A DNA stretch of 64,000 nucleotides from Chitinophagaceae bacterium C216. GTDB taxonomy: Bacteria > Bacteroidota > Bacteroidia > Chitinophagales > Chitinophagaceae. Positions within the stretch are counted from its first letter, which is position 1, and each line of letters begins with the position of its first letter. The notes beneath the pieces were generated by a model that saw only the letters and a list, made by a program, of their open reading frames with translations, made no database searches and had not been told where the DNA came from. A program made the translations under genes and the position numbers. Below are positions 45,515 through 55,500 of the stretch, in pieces. Where the stretch lies: the NCBI GenBank assembly GCA_028485475.2, contig CP144143.1:992001-1056000 (forward strand). The letters run 5' to 3'.

Positions 45515-46642
45515 CTAACAATCTTTACAGAACCTACGGTAGATGGCTTCGTATTGCGGAATAATATTGCTGATATGATATTGCTGTGCGTGATGAAAGG
45601 CGCGCTCTCTGAAACCTTGAAGAGTGGCTTCATCACGAAGAATATCCAATGCCCTTGCACTCATTGTCTCAATATCTCCTATCTCCGCTGTATAACCCGA
45701 AACGCCATCAATATTTACTTCTTTTAATCCCCCTGCGTTGGTAGACACTACAGGCACCTTGGAGGCCATAGCTTCCAATGCAGCCAACCCAAAGCTTTCG
45801 TATTCGGAAGGAAGTAAAAATAAGTCGGCAATAGCAAATACATCCTCAATTTGCTCCTGCTTCCCTACAAAAATCATCTTATCAAAAATGCCCAGAGCGC
45901 GTCCCTGTTCTTCTGCGTTTTGTCTTTCGGGTCCGTCTCCTACAAATAATAGTTTAGCAGGAATTTGTTTTTGTATCTCGTTAAAAACCTGCACCACGTC
46001 GGCAATACGCTTCACTTGTCGAAAGTTAGAAGCATGGAGTATTACTCTTTCTCCGTTAGGGGCTAGTACTTTTTTAAATGCATCTAATGGTTTACGGTTA
46101 AACCGTTCTACATCTACGAAGTTGTATACTACTTCGATCTCTTTCTGAATGTCAAAAGTGGCATAGGTTTCTTCTTTAAGGTTTTCCGATACTGCGGTAA
46201 TGACATCACTTTGGTTAATCGAAAATGATACAACGGGGGCAAACATCTTGTCTTTTCCTACCAACGTAATATCAGTGCCATGCAGCGTGGTGATTACAGG
46301 GATATCTTTCCCTTCCTGTTGTAAGATCATTTTTGCCATAAAGGCTGCTGAGGCATGCGGAATGGCATAGTGCACATGAAGGAGGTCCAGATTGTTTGTT
46401 TTAATTACATTTACCATGGTGCTAGCTAATGCCGTTTCGTACGGAGGAAAATCAAATAAGGGATAGGTGGGCACTTGTACCTCATGATAGAAGATATTAG
46501 GCATGAACATGCTGAGTCTTACCGGCTGCTGATAGGTAATAAAATGCACAAGATGTCCTTTTTCCGCTAATGCTTTTCCTAATTCTGTAGCCAAAACGCC
46601 ACTACCACCAAATGTCGGGTAACAAACAATTCCTATTCGCAT
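45515..46642 (-). CDS. bshA: N-acetyl-alpha-D-glucosaminyl L-malate synthase (bacillithiol step 1)
   Basis: This 375-residue GT4 glycosyltransferase starts with the BshA signature MRIGIVCYPTFGGSGVLATE and has HYAIPHASAAFMAK, VITTLHGTDITLVGKD and the E-x7-E region SEYESFGLAALEAMASKVPV. It joins UDP-GlcNAc to L-malate, the first step of bacillithiol synthesis, the main low-molecular thiol in this phylum. bshB and bshC are not beside it. It is cytoplasmic. Close agreement with BshA at the N-terminus makes another GT4 role unlikely. Confidence 0.92.
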   Translation of the reverse strand: MRIGIVCYPTFGGSGVLATELGKALAEKGHLVHFITYQQPVRLSMFMPNIFYHEVQVPTYPLFDFPPYETALASTMVNVIKTNNLDLLHVHYAIPHASAAFMAKMILQQEGKDIPVITTLHGTDITLVGKDKMFAPVVSFSINQSDVITAVSENLKEETYATFDIQKEIEVVYNFVDVERFNRKPLDAFKKVLAPNGERVILHASNFRQVKRIADVVQVFNEIQKQIPAKLLFVGDGPERQNAEEQGRALGIFDKMIFVGKQEQIEDVFAIADLFLLPSEYESFGLAALEAMASKVPVVSTNAGGLKEVNIDGVSGYTAEIGDIETMSARALDILRDEATLQGFRERAFHHAQQYHISNIIPQYEAIYRRFCKDC

Positions 46643-46820
46643 AAGATAAAGATAAACGTTCTGTTGCTATTAATTCTTTTTAAGCTTGTTTTTATCGTGT
46701 AATGAATGATAAGATTTTTTATATGTGATAGGCTTCGTATCTCTACTGTTAATATTTTAAACATCCAGCATGCTATGCCCTTTGTCTTATCTTTATAAAA
46801 ATTTAAACAATCATAACAGT

Positions 46821-48191
46821 ATGCTAAGAAAATTGTTTTTCATATCGCTGTTATTTTTAGGCGATATAACTCATGCGCAGGATAAAGACGCTGCATTTAT
46901 CAGGAAACTTGCGGATGAAATACTAACCAATGGAAAAGCCTATGATCATCTTCGCGACCTAACCAAAAACATCGGCGCCCGTCTGGCCGGTTCCAAGCAA
47001 ATGTATCAAGCAGAGGAATGGGGTTATCGTTTGTTACAAGAAGCTGGGAGTGACAAAACCTATAAACAGCCGGTAATGGTACCTCGCTGGGTTCGTGGTG
47101 GTACGGACGAAGCGCGGGCTATATTACCGAATAAGGAAGAAAAAGAGCTCGCGGTGATAGCATTGGGTAATACTATAGGTACAGGAGGAAAGCCATTAGA
47201 AGCTCCGGTGGTGCTCATTCGGGATTTTGACGAATTAGAGATGAAAAAAGATCAGCTTAAAGGCAAAATTGTATTCTACAATTATAAATTCAATCCCAAA
47301 TTTGTCAGAACATTTGATGCATATGGTGATGCTGTAAAGTATCGGAGTAGAGGGCCCTCACTGGCAGCAAAATACGGGGCCGTGGGAGTTATTGTACGTA
47401 GCATGAGCCATAGTATCGATAATGTACCTCATACTGGTGCGCTTTTCTATGACAGTGCTTATGCGAAGATACCGGCAGTGGCTATAGGATTACAAGATGC
47501 GGATTGGTTGGCTGCATCATTGGAACAGGGAGCTGCACTTAAAGTGGTTCTAAAGACTAATGGACATTTTTTGCCCGATGTGCAAGGGCATAATATTATC
47601 GGAGAGCTTAAGGGAAATGAGTACCCTGATGAGTACATTACCATCGGAGGACATTTGGATAGCTGGGATAATTGTGAAGGTGCTCATGACGATGGTGCTG
47701 GTGTGACCCAGACTATTGAAGTTTTAAGAGCTTTGAAGGCTTTGAACTATACCCCTAAACGTACTATTCGATTTGTGCTCTTTGCTAATGAGGAAAACGG
47801 CCTAAGAGGAGGGAGGAAATATGCAGAGGAAGCCAAAGCCAAAGGAGAAAAGCACATATTTGCCGTAGAAAGTGATGCTGGAGGTTTTACGCCAAGAGCA
47901 TTTAGCTTTGATTGTAGTAAAGAACAATTGGATAAAGCCAAACGATGGTTACCGCTCATCGCTCCCTACGGATGTAATGAGTTTATCGCGGGTGGCGGGG
48001 GTGCTGATATTTCACCACTGAAGCCATTGTTGGGCACACCGTTGTGTGAACTCTTGCCCGATTCTCAGCGCTATTTTGATGTGCATCACTCCTCCAACGA
48101 TGTATTTGAAGCTGTGAACAAGAGAGAATTAGAGTTGGGCGCTGTGAATATGGTCGCTTTAATATATCTGATCGATCAATACGGGTTTTAA
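46821..48191 (+). CDS. Secreted M28-family metallopeptidase
   Basis: I start at the ATG at 46821 (MLRKLFFISLLFLGD, 456 residues), which gives a good signal peptide ending ITHAQ; the frame is open upstream to 46770. A PA-type domain sits at about 110-240. Zinc ligands of family M28 are His-Asp in TIGGHLDSWD, Asp in GAHDDGAGV, Glu-Glu in FANEENGLRGG, Asp in AVESDAGGF and a final His in FDVHHSSNDVF. It should be an aminopeptidase or carboxypeptidase acting in the periplasm or outside. The next gene is 288 bp downstream with no strong terminator between. Confidence 0.92.
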   Translation: MLRKLFFISLLFLGDITHAQDKDAAFIRKLADEILTNGKAYDHLRDLTKNIGARLAGSKQMYQAEEWGYRLLQEAGSDKTYKQPVMVPRWVRGGTDEARAILPNKEEKELAVIALGNTIGTGGKPLEAPVVLIRDFDELEMKKDQLKGKIVFYNYKFNPKFVRTFDAYGDAVKYRSRGPSLAAKYGAVGVIVRSMSHSIDNVPHTGALFYDSAYAKIPAVAIGLQDADWLAASLEQGAALKVVLKTNGHFLPDVQGHNIIGELKGNEYPDEYITIGGHLDSWDNCEGAHDDGAGVTQTIEVLRALKALNYTPKRTIRFVLFANEENGLRGGRKYAEEAKAKGEKHIFAVESDAGGFTPRAFSFDCSKEQLDKAKRWLPLIAPYGCNEFIAGGGGADISPLKPLLGTPLCELLPDSQRYFDVHHSSNDVFEAVNKRELELGAVNMVALIYLIDQYGF

Positions 48192-48479
48192 AAAGAAAAA
48201 AAGCCACCTTTCATAGACGGCTTCTAATTTTCAATAGGATACGGGTTGTTCTAGAATTTTATTAGGGTACGGATTTATTTCGTGGTTGACAGTACAAAGT
48301 TGCATAAATTACATGGTGCTTTCCTTTGAAATTCGATGAACAGCCCTAATAATTCGATGAAACGGGTGTTTTCTACAATAGAGCTTTTTTTAAGGTAGTT
48401 TTCTGTTACTTTTACATTTTAAGCACTGTATTTGCAGTAGTTTATTTTTATTAGTTTATTTATTGAAAAGCAAATCGAT

Positions 48480-48992
48480 ATGAAATCAATTGCCGTATTT
48501 TTCTTATCTGTGGTGATGGTGGCGGCCATTTCCTGTAAATCAAAAGATACTAATAGTGGGGATCAACCTGCAACAGCAAAAGAATATTACCAAAAGGTAC
48601 TTGAAATTGAAGAAAGTATTTCAGAGCCCTTACTAAAAGCGGAAGCTGAAATAAAAGCCCGTAGCGATAAGAATAATTTTGCCGGAATCGCAGCATCGGC
48701 AAAAGTGATGGAGGACACTCTTGATGTAAAAATCAAGGCACTAAAGAATATTCCGGCTGTGGGAAATGGTGCAGAAGATTTTAAAACAATGGCTGTGCGT
48801 TATTTTGAGTACATTAAAAGTATTTACACAGCGTACAAAGACATTGGTGAAGCAAAAGATGAGGAGCAACGTGAGGGTGCCGTTAAGAAAATGGCTGATC
48901 TTATCAATGCTCAGGAAGATATTATGACCAATCTCAATAACGCCCAGATAAAATTCGCTGCCGATAATGGATTTAGTCTTGACGAATTTTAA
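48480..48992 (+). CDS. Lipoprotein of unknown function
   Basis: The 170-residue protein has a lipoprotein signal (VVMVAAISCKSKD, Cys20). The rest is predicted mainly helical and rich in Lys, Glu and Ala, with repeats of polar helix pattern (TAKEYYQKVLEIEESISEPL, then FKTMAVRYFEYIKSIYTAYK). The sequence looks like a four-helix surface or periplasmic bundle. I do not recognise a family and propose no function. It converges with the META-domain gene across a very strong inverted repeat. Confidence 0.75.
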   Translation: MKSIAVFFLSVVMVAAISCKSKDTNSGDQPATAKEYYQKVLEIEESISEPLLKAEAEIKARSDKNNFAGIAASAKVMEDTLDVKIKALKNIPAVGNGAEDFKTMAVRYFEYIKSIYTAYKDIGEAKDEEQREGAVKKMADLINAQEDIMTNLNNAQIKFAADNGFSLDEF

Positions 48993-49010
48993 GTAGTACG
49001 TAAAATCGAA

Positions 49011-49053
49011 AATAAGATGGCTCATGGTACTTAGTATCATGAGCCATCTTATT
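49011..49053. terminator. Strong bidirectional hairpin terminator
   Basis: A perfect 16-bp repeat (AATAAGATGGCTCATG with CATGAGCCATCTTATT) surrounds an 11-base centre that can add three or four more pairs, leaving a loop of about TTA. It lies between convergent genes ending at 48992 (+) and 49068 (-). T-runs are short, so it could also be an RNA-stabilising structure. Confidence 0.7.
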
Positions 49054-49067
49054 AAGTATACCGAGAA

Positions 49068-49556
49068 TTATTTAGCTCTTTCGCATTCTAGGACAATATT
49101 GGAGGCAACATCTTTTAAATATAGTTTGCTGCCTTCTATGCTAAAAGAGCTGATTCTATTTTGTAGAAGTTCTAGGTAAGCTGTCTCCTGCTCCATTTTA
49201 TCACAGGCCATCCTAGTGGCGCCCACTTCCTGAAAACGAATGCTGTAGCCATTTAATTGTACTGTTCCGAAAATAGAGTTACAGGGAGCTTTGCCGTTGA
49301 ATTTATTATCCTGTTCGTTGAATGTAAGCGAAACACCGCTAAGTGTTTCTTGCTTCGCTTTTGCCTGCCGCCGCATGGATAATACATTCCACGTGCCTGC
49401 TAGCTCCTTCTGAAAAGATTTGGTAGCGGTATTAGGAATGATGGTCTCTGTTATAATTTCGGTTTTTCCCGAAGTGGTACTTCTGGATGGAGAACTGCAA
49501 TGAAATGCTGTCAATGCTAAGAGCAGTATTGCTATGTGGAAAACATTTTTTTTCAT
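49068..49556 (-). CDS. META-domain (HslJ-like) lipoprotein
   Basis: The 162-residue protein has a lipoprotein signal (LLALTAFHCSSPS, Cys20) and a META/HslJ-type beta-domain at about 48-160: GTWNVLSMRRQ at the start, VSLTFNEQDNKFNGKAPCNS with the conserved Asn-Ser after Cys, VGATRMACDKMEQETAYLEL, and a last LKDVASNIVLECER strand. META domains appear in heat-inducible or secretion-related envelope proteins; the molecular role is unknown. It lies 41 bp downstream of the glucan synthase on the same strand, so it might be co-transcribed with it. Confidence 0.85.
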   Translation of the reverse strand: MKKNVFHIAILLLALTAFHCSSPSRSTTSGKTEIITETIIPNTATKSFQKELAGTWNVLSMRRQAKAKQETLSGVSLTFNEQDNKFNGKAPCNSIFGTVQLNGYSIRFQEVGATRMACDKMEQETAYLELLQNRISSFSIEGSKLYLKDVASNIVLECERAK

Positions 49557-49597
49557 ATAGTTTTTTTAAATGTAATAAAATCTTTTACTAATATATG

Positions 49598-52500
49598 CTA
49601 AATATCGATGACAACTTCATGCACGCCTCCATCGTCCTGCAAAGGGATAAACTGTTCCTGTAATAAGACGCCATCGAGAGTATATTGGATGCTTCCGTTT
49701 TTATGTTCGTTATTTACCCGTATATGATAGAAAGTATTACCAAAGCGGTAATTTACTTCAAATCCGGGCCAGTTATCGGGTATGCAGGGAGTAAGCTGAA
49801 GTTGCTGACCTTTTCTTTTTAATCCGAGGATATAATCTATGGCCAACTGGTAAGTCCATCCGGCAGAACCGGTGTACCAGGTCCATCCGCCACGGCCTTC
49901 GTGTGGCGCTACTCCGTACACATCGGCAGCCATCACATAAGGTTCCACTTTATACTGCTGGATATCGTCTGGAGTTTTTGTATGGTTTACCGGATTTACC
50001 ATAGAGAACAATTCCCACACTCGTTCTTTATCCTTAATCTGAGCAAATGCCATAATAGCCCATATGGCTGCGTGGGTATATTGTCCGCCGTTTTCTCTTA
50101 CACCCGGCAGATAACCTTTTATATAACCTGGGTATAGATCTGATTTGTCAAATGCGGGGGTCAAAAGTTTAATAATACCATTTTTTCTGTCAACCAGATG
50201 CTCATTGAGTGAAGTCATGGCTATACCGGTTTTTTCCACATGACCGGCACCGGAAATTACAGACCAGCTTTGGGAGATGGAGTCAATCTTGCACTCTTCG
50301 TTTTGTGCAGATCCCAACGGTGTGCCATCGTCGAAGTAAGCTCTCCGATACCAAGCACCATCCCAAGCATATTTGTTGATATTATCTTTTAACTTCTCAG
50401 CTTCGGAGATGCATTTTTGATGGAATGCTTCATCTCCTTGGGCTTGGGCCAACTCTGCAAATTTGATCAATACATAATATAAGAAGAAACCTAACCACAC
50501 GCTTTCACCTTTTCCATGTTCACCTACTTTATCCATACCATCGTTCCAGTCGCCAGAACCGATAAGCGGTAATCCATGCTCACCAAATTTCAGTCCGTAA
50601 TTAATGGCTCGTTTGCAATGATTGTATAAAGTTTCCCAATCATTGAGGAAAACAGGTAGGTCGTAATAACTTTCTTCATCGGGTCTTAGCGGTCTTCCTT
50701 CTATATAAGAGACGTATTCTTCTAATACTCCTAGGTCGCCTGTAGTTTCGATGTATCGTGTCGTTACATAAGGCAACCACAGATAATCGTCGGAGCATGT
50801 AGTGCGTACACCCCGTCCTGTTGGTGGATGCCACCAGTGTTGCACATCACCCTCTTTAAATTGTCGGGAAGCTGCCAGCAGAATTTGAGCACGGGTGATA
50901 TCAGGACGGGTGTGCATCAATGCCAGTACATCTTGCAGCTGATCGCGGAAACCAAAAGCACCACCTGACTGATAGAAGCCACTGCGTCCCCATACACGAC
51001 AGGCCAATACTTGATACACCAGCCATCCATTTACCAATACATTAAAGGCTTCATCCGGAGTCTTTACATAAACCGCTCCTAGAATATGGTTCCATTTATC
51101 ATGGACCTTGGATTGAGCTTCATGCACTTTCTCGGATGATTTATATTTTACAACAAGGTTGCGGGCTTCCTGTTCGTTTTTGCCGCTACCTAGTTTAAAG
51201 ATGACTTCTTTTTCCTCTTCAGGTTGTAATTCTACGCTAATCTGAATGGCTGTACACGGATCGAGTGCAGCTCCATAGCGATTCGACAAGCGCTCGCGAC
51301 GGAGTGCTTCTGGATGAGAAAGCAGTCCGTTTCTTCCAATGAATTCGGTTCGGTCGCAGGTGTAAGATTTGTTAGGACCGTCTGCATCGAAGAAAGAAAC
51401 TCTTTCGGCAAAAACACTGTTATATGCATTTCTTGCAAAGAGTACGCCGGTTTCCAGATCTTTCTCCGTAACCACATGCATGCGTGTGTTGGTAGCAGTA
51501 TCGCCCAAAATCCATTCCACATAACCGGTTACAGAGAGTTTTCTTGGTTTGGGACTCAGATTTCTGAGTTTAATTACTACAAACTTTATAGGATCGTCTA
51601 CATCCACATACACCCACATTTCGGAATAAATACCATTGGTGGCATGCTGATAAACCGTATATCCAAACCCATTGCGCGTAATATATCGTTCTCCGCTTTT
51701 TGCAGGGAGAGGCGAAGGCGACCAATATCGGCCGCTTTGTTCGTCGCGTATGTAATAAGCTTCGCCGGTAGTATCGGATACCGGATCATTCTTCCAAGGT
51801 GAAAGCCTGTAGGAGTGTGCATTTTCGGCCCAGGTGTAGGATGATCCGCTTTCAGTAATCATAGTGCCAAACTGCTCGTTGGCTATAATATTTACCCAAG
51901 GGGCAGGTGAGGTATGAAGCGCATCTGTGAGAATGAAGTATTCCTTACCATCCTTGGTAAATCCACCAATGCCATTGTTAAAGATTAAATCTGGTGGCAG
52001 TTCCAGCACGATATTAGAATATTTTTCTTCGGTGCCTGCAATATTTAGTAACGGCGGCAGTTTCTTAAGCGGTTTTTGTCTGCTCATTTGTTCTTGCAGC
52101 GTACCACCGTTGTCATAAAAGATAAGTCTGGCTGTGGTTTGAAGCAGCACTCTGTCTTCGGTTGTGAACTGATCGCCTTGTCGAACAAAAATACCTCCGG
52201 GCTGGTCCATTACCGAGCCTCCAATTGCTGCTACAAAGTCTACAATTTGATCGTGTAACAATTGACGGTAAGTGCCAAAGTCGTCGTTCCAAATTACCAA
52301 GTCTACGGCCAGCCCTTTCAGGCGCCAATAGGAATGCGCTTTTATCAGTTGTTTTACAAGTGTGATATTTTCGCTGTCCTGCACTCGTAGCAATACAATC
52401 GGTAAATCTCCCGAAATAGCATATCCCCAAAGACCTGATTGTCCTTTTTTATTGCTGGCAATAATGGATGCATCGGCTCTGTGTGTAGCATTGGCATACA

Positions 52501-55500
52501 AGATATGACCCGCCATGGCGTTGAACAATTGCGCTTCTGATTCGCTAGCGTTGATCTGCCGCAGCAATACCTGACTGTGTGTCCATGCCAGTTCAAACGC
52601 CCTATTTTTGATGTGTACATCGTGATATTTATAAATTAGCTCTTTGCTTCTTTCTTCAGTTTCGGAGATACCGATAATAATTTCAACAACGGCGGTTTGT
52701 CGAGGTTTAAGTGTGATTTTATGTTTTATGGCAGCAACGGGGTCTAATACCGATCCGCTGGAGCCACTCAGCATACCATCAGTTACAACACTTGCAGGAG
52801 CTTCCAGCGTACGCGTTCTACCGATGAATTTCATGCGGTCGCATTCATAAGAAACTTCTTCTTTTTCTGCTTGGGATACATGCATCATGAAGAACATCCA
52901 GGGCTGTTGTTCGTTTCTGGATCTGGCACGTCGTGTGCACATTATTGCACCGGCTTCGTCCATAATTTTTGTTTGTACAAATAAATTGCTAAATGCCGGA
53001 TGCGCTTCATCAGCAGCCTGAGGTGCTATTACTACTTCGGTATAACCCGTTACCTCTAAGGTTTTTACATTATTGGTGCGGTTGGTGATTTTTATTCGTC
53101 GAATTTCAATGTCATCTTCAGGTGATACTACAATATCCGTTTTTGTTTCAAAGGCATCATTCATGCGCCTAAACTCTACATGTCCTTGTGAGAAAATGGT
53201 TTCATCTACCTTTAATTTTTTCAGCGTAGGCTGATAAGTATTGGACCAGATTTCACCTGTTGCAAGGTCTTTGATATAGCAGAAGGTTCCCCAATTATCT
53301 TTGGTGACATCTTCACGCCATCTTGTTACCGATAGCTTGTGCCATCTGCTGTAACCACCACCAGCATTACTGATGGCCATATGATAACGTCCGTTTGAAA
53401 GTAGTTGTACTTCAGGTACCGGTGTATCCGGTGTTTTAATAATACGGATATGCGATTCGTAACTGCTTACAATCATATTATCCGTACTTTCTTCCTGTGT
53501 AAAGTATGTAGAAGTTTTGGGCGGACGTTCTTTTAACAACAATAGTGCAGACTGGAATTGCGGGTCTCTTTCGAAACGTTGGTGCATCTTTTCGCCCAGC
53601 AATAATTGCGCTAGTGCTAGGAAGCCCATACCCTGATGATGCACCATGAAAGAGCGTACTATAGCATGCGACTCTCCTCGCGGCATTCTAGACGGTGTAT
53701 AATCTATGGCCTCATAAAATCCGTATCTTCCCACAAAACCGTTTTTAGCCATTAGTTTCAGATTGTCTAATGCTTTCTGGGGTTCTACCATTAAAGCCAT
53801 CATAGTTGCATATGGTGCTATGACCAGATCTTGTCCTAATCCTCTTTTCAATCCCAGCCCTGGTACACCAAAAGCCTGATATTGATAGTTCAGATGTGCA
53901 TCAACCAAATTAAATCCTGATTCGGAAATACCCCAAGGAATATTTTTGCGTTTTGCATAATCAATCTGATTTTGCACTACCCCTCTTGCAGTTTTTTCCA
54001 ATAAGGTATTTTCATAAGAAGGCATGAGCAAATCAGGCATAAGATATTCAAACATGGAGCCACTCCAAGAAAGTAACACGGGAGAGATGCCTTCGTTGGT
54101 AATCAAGCGGCCTAACGAAAACCATGTATCTTGAGGTACCTTTCCTTGTGCGATAGCTGTGTAGATACCTAATCTTGCTTCAGAGGCAAGCATGTCGTAA
54201 TAACTCTTATCTTTTACATCTTCGCTAACATTATAACCTATATGGAATAAATGTTTGGATTTGTCGTACAAAAATTCAAAATCTACATCAGCAAATCCGG
54301 AGCACTCATTAGCCAGTTTTTCAATCTTACTGAACTTTTGTAATACGTTGCTTAGTGCCTCTTGTAACGTTTGAGATAGTTGTATCAGTTGTTCCTTATA
54401 TGCTGCTTTTGAGGGATCATTGAGGTATTGCTCAATAATCGGCAATACGGATTGTTTATATTGATGAATATCTATTAGAGAAGGTATCTGTTCCAGAACC
54501 TTCAGCTCTTCTAGCTCCTGTGGTATAGGCAGTAGCCCTCTCCATGGTACTAAGAGGGCTAATGTGTTCCTCATGTCCTGTATTTGCTGTTCAAATTTCT
54601 GCAACCACATCACACACTCTTCGTTTTCCTTGATGCCAACTTGTTCCTGAAGCTCTTGTACTTGCTGGTGCAGTTTGTCGAAATAAGTGTGTTGGATATC
54701 CAGTCTGGTTACCGGCGACTTACACAATTGCAGTAAATAATTCTCCACTGTAGCAAATGCTGCTAGCTGTGCTTTTTCGCTAATGGTACTTTTAGCAGTA
54801 AGGAGTGTATCGTATAATCCTTGATAAAATTTATTAGAGATTAACTTGTCATGGAGTATTTCAAATAACCCTTGCCGTAATACCATCATGTTTGCTACAA
54901 AATTTCCGCTGTCTACCATGGATACGTACTTGGGATATAGCGGTTGTAGCGTAGTTGTTTCGTACCAATTGTAAAAGTGACCTCTGTATCGTTCTAGCTG
55001 ATTGAGCGAGTAAAATGTGTTTTGAATACGCTCAACCAGTTTACACAATGATATATAACCAAAGTCATAAGCCGAAAGGCTCGCTAAACAAGCAAGACCA
55101 ATATTTGTTGGTGAAGTACGATGTGCGATTACGGCGATAGGTTTTTCCTGATAATTATCCGGCGCTAGATAGTGATCTTCTTCACCCACAAAGTCTTCAA
55201 AGTAAGCCCAAGTTTTGCGACTGATGATATGCAGGAAATCTCGGTCGGTTGCTGAAAGACTAAAAGCTTTTCTGGTTTTAGGTTTGCTTACTCGCCAAGC
55301 AATTACCGGAGCTAACAACCATAATAATAACAGCGGTAAGGCAAAGGGAAGTACAGATGCGTTGTAGAGAATGATGAGTGCTGTAAGGCCTATAGTAATA
55401 AAAACAGCAGGCCACATGTAAGCATATGCTTCTGCTATAGTTTTCTTTGATTTTGTGCGCTGTGCAGCGAAAGGCGTCCATTGAAGTAACTTGCGTTTTG

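Noticed and set aside
48192-48240. Weak AAGCC/GGCTT inverted repeat after the M28 peptidase as a terminator
   Set aside because: The stem is five pairs around a 13-base loop with no proper T-run.
51314-51802. Plus-strand open frame of 162 codons within the glucan synthase
   Set aside because: It is antisense to conserved GH94-type sequence with no ribosome-binding site or domain of its own.
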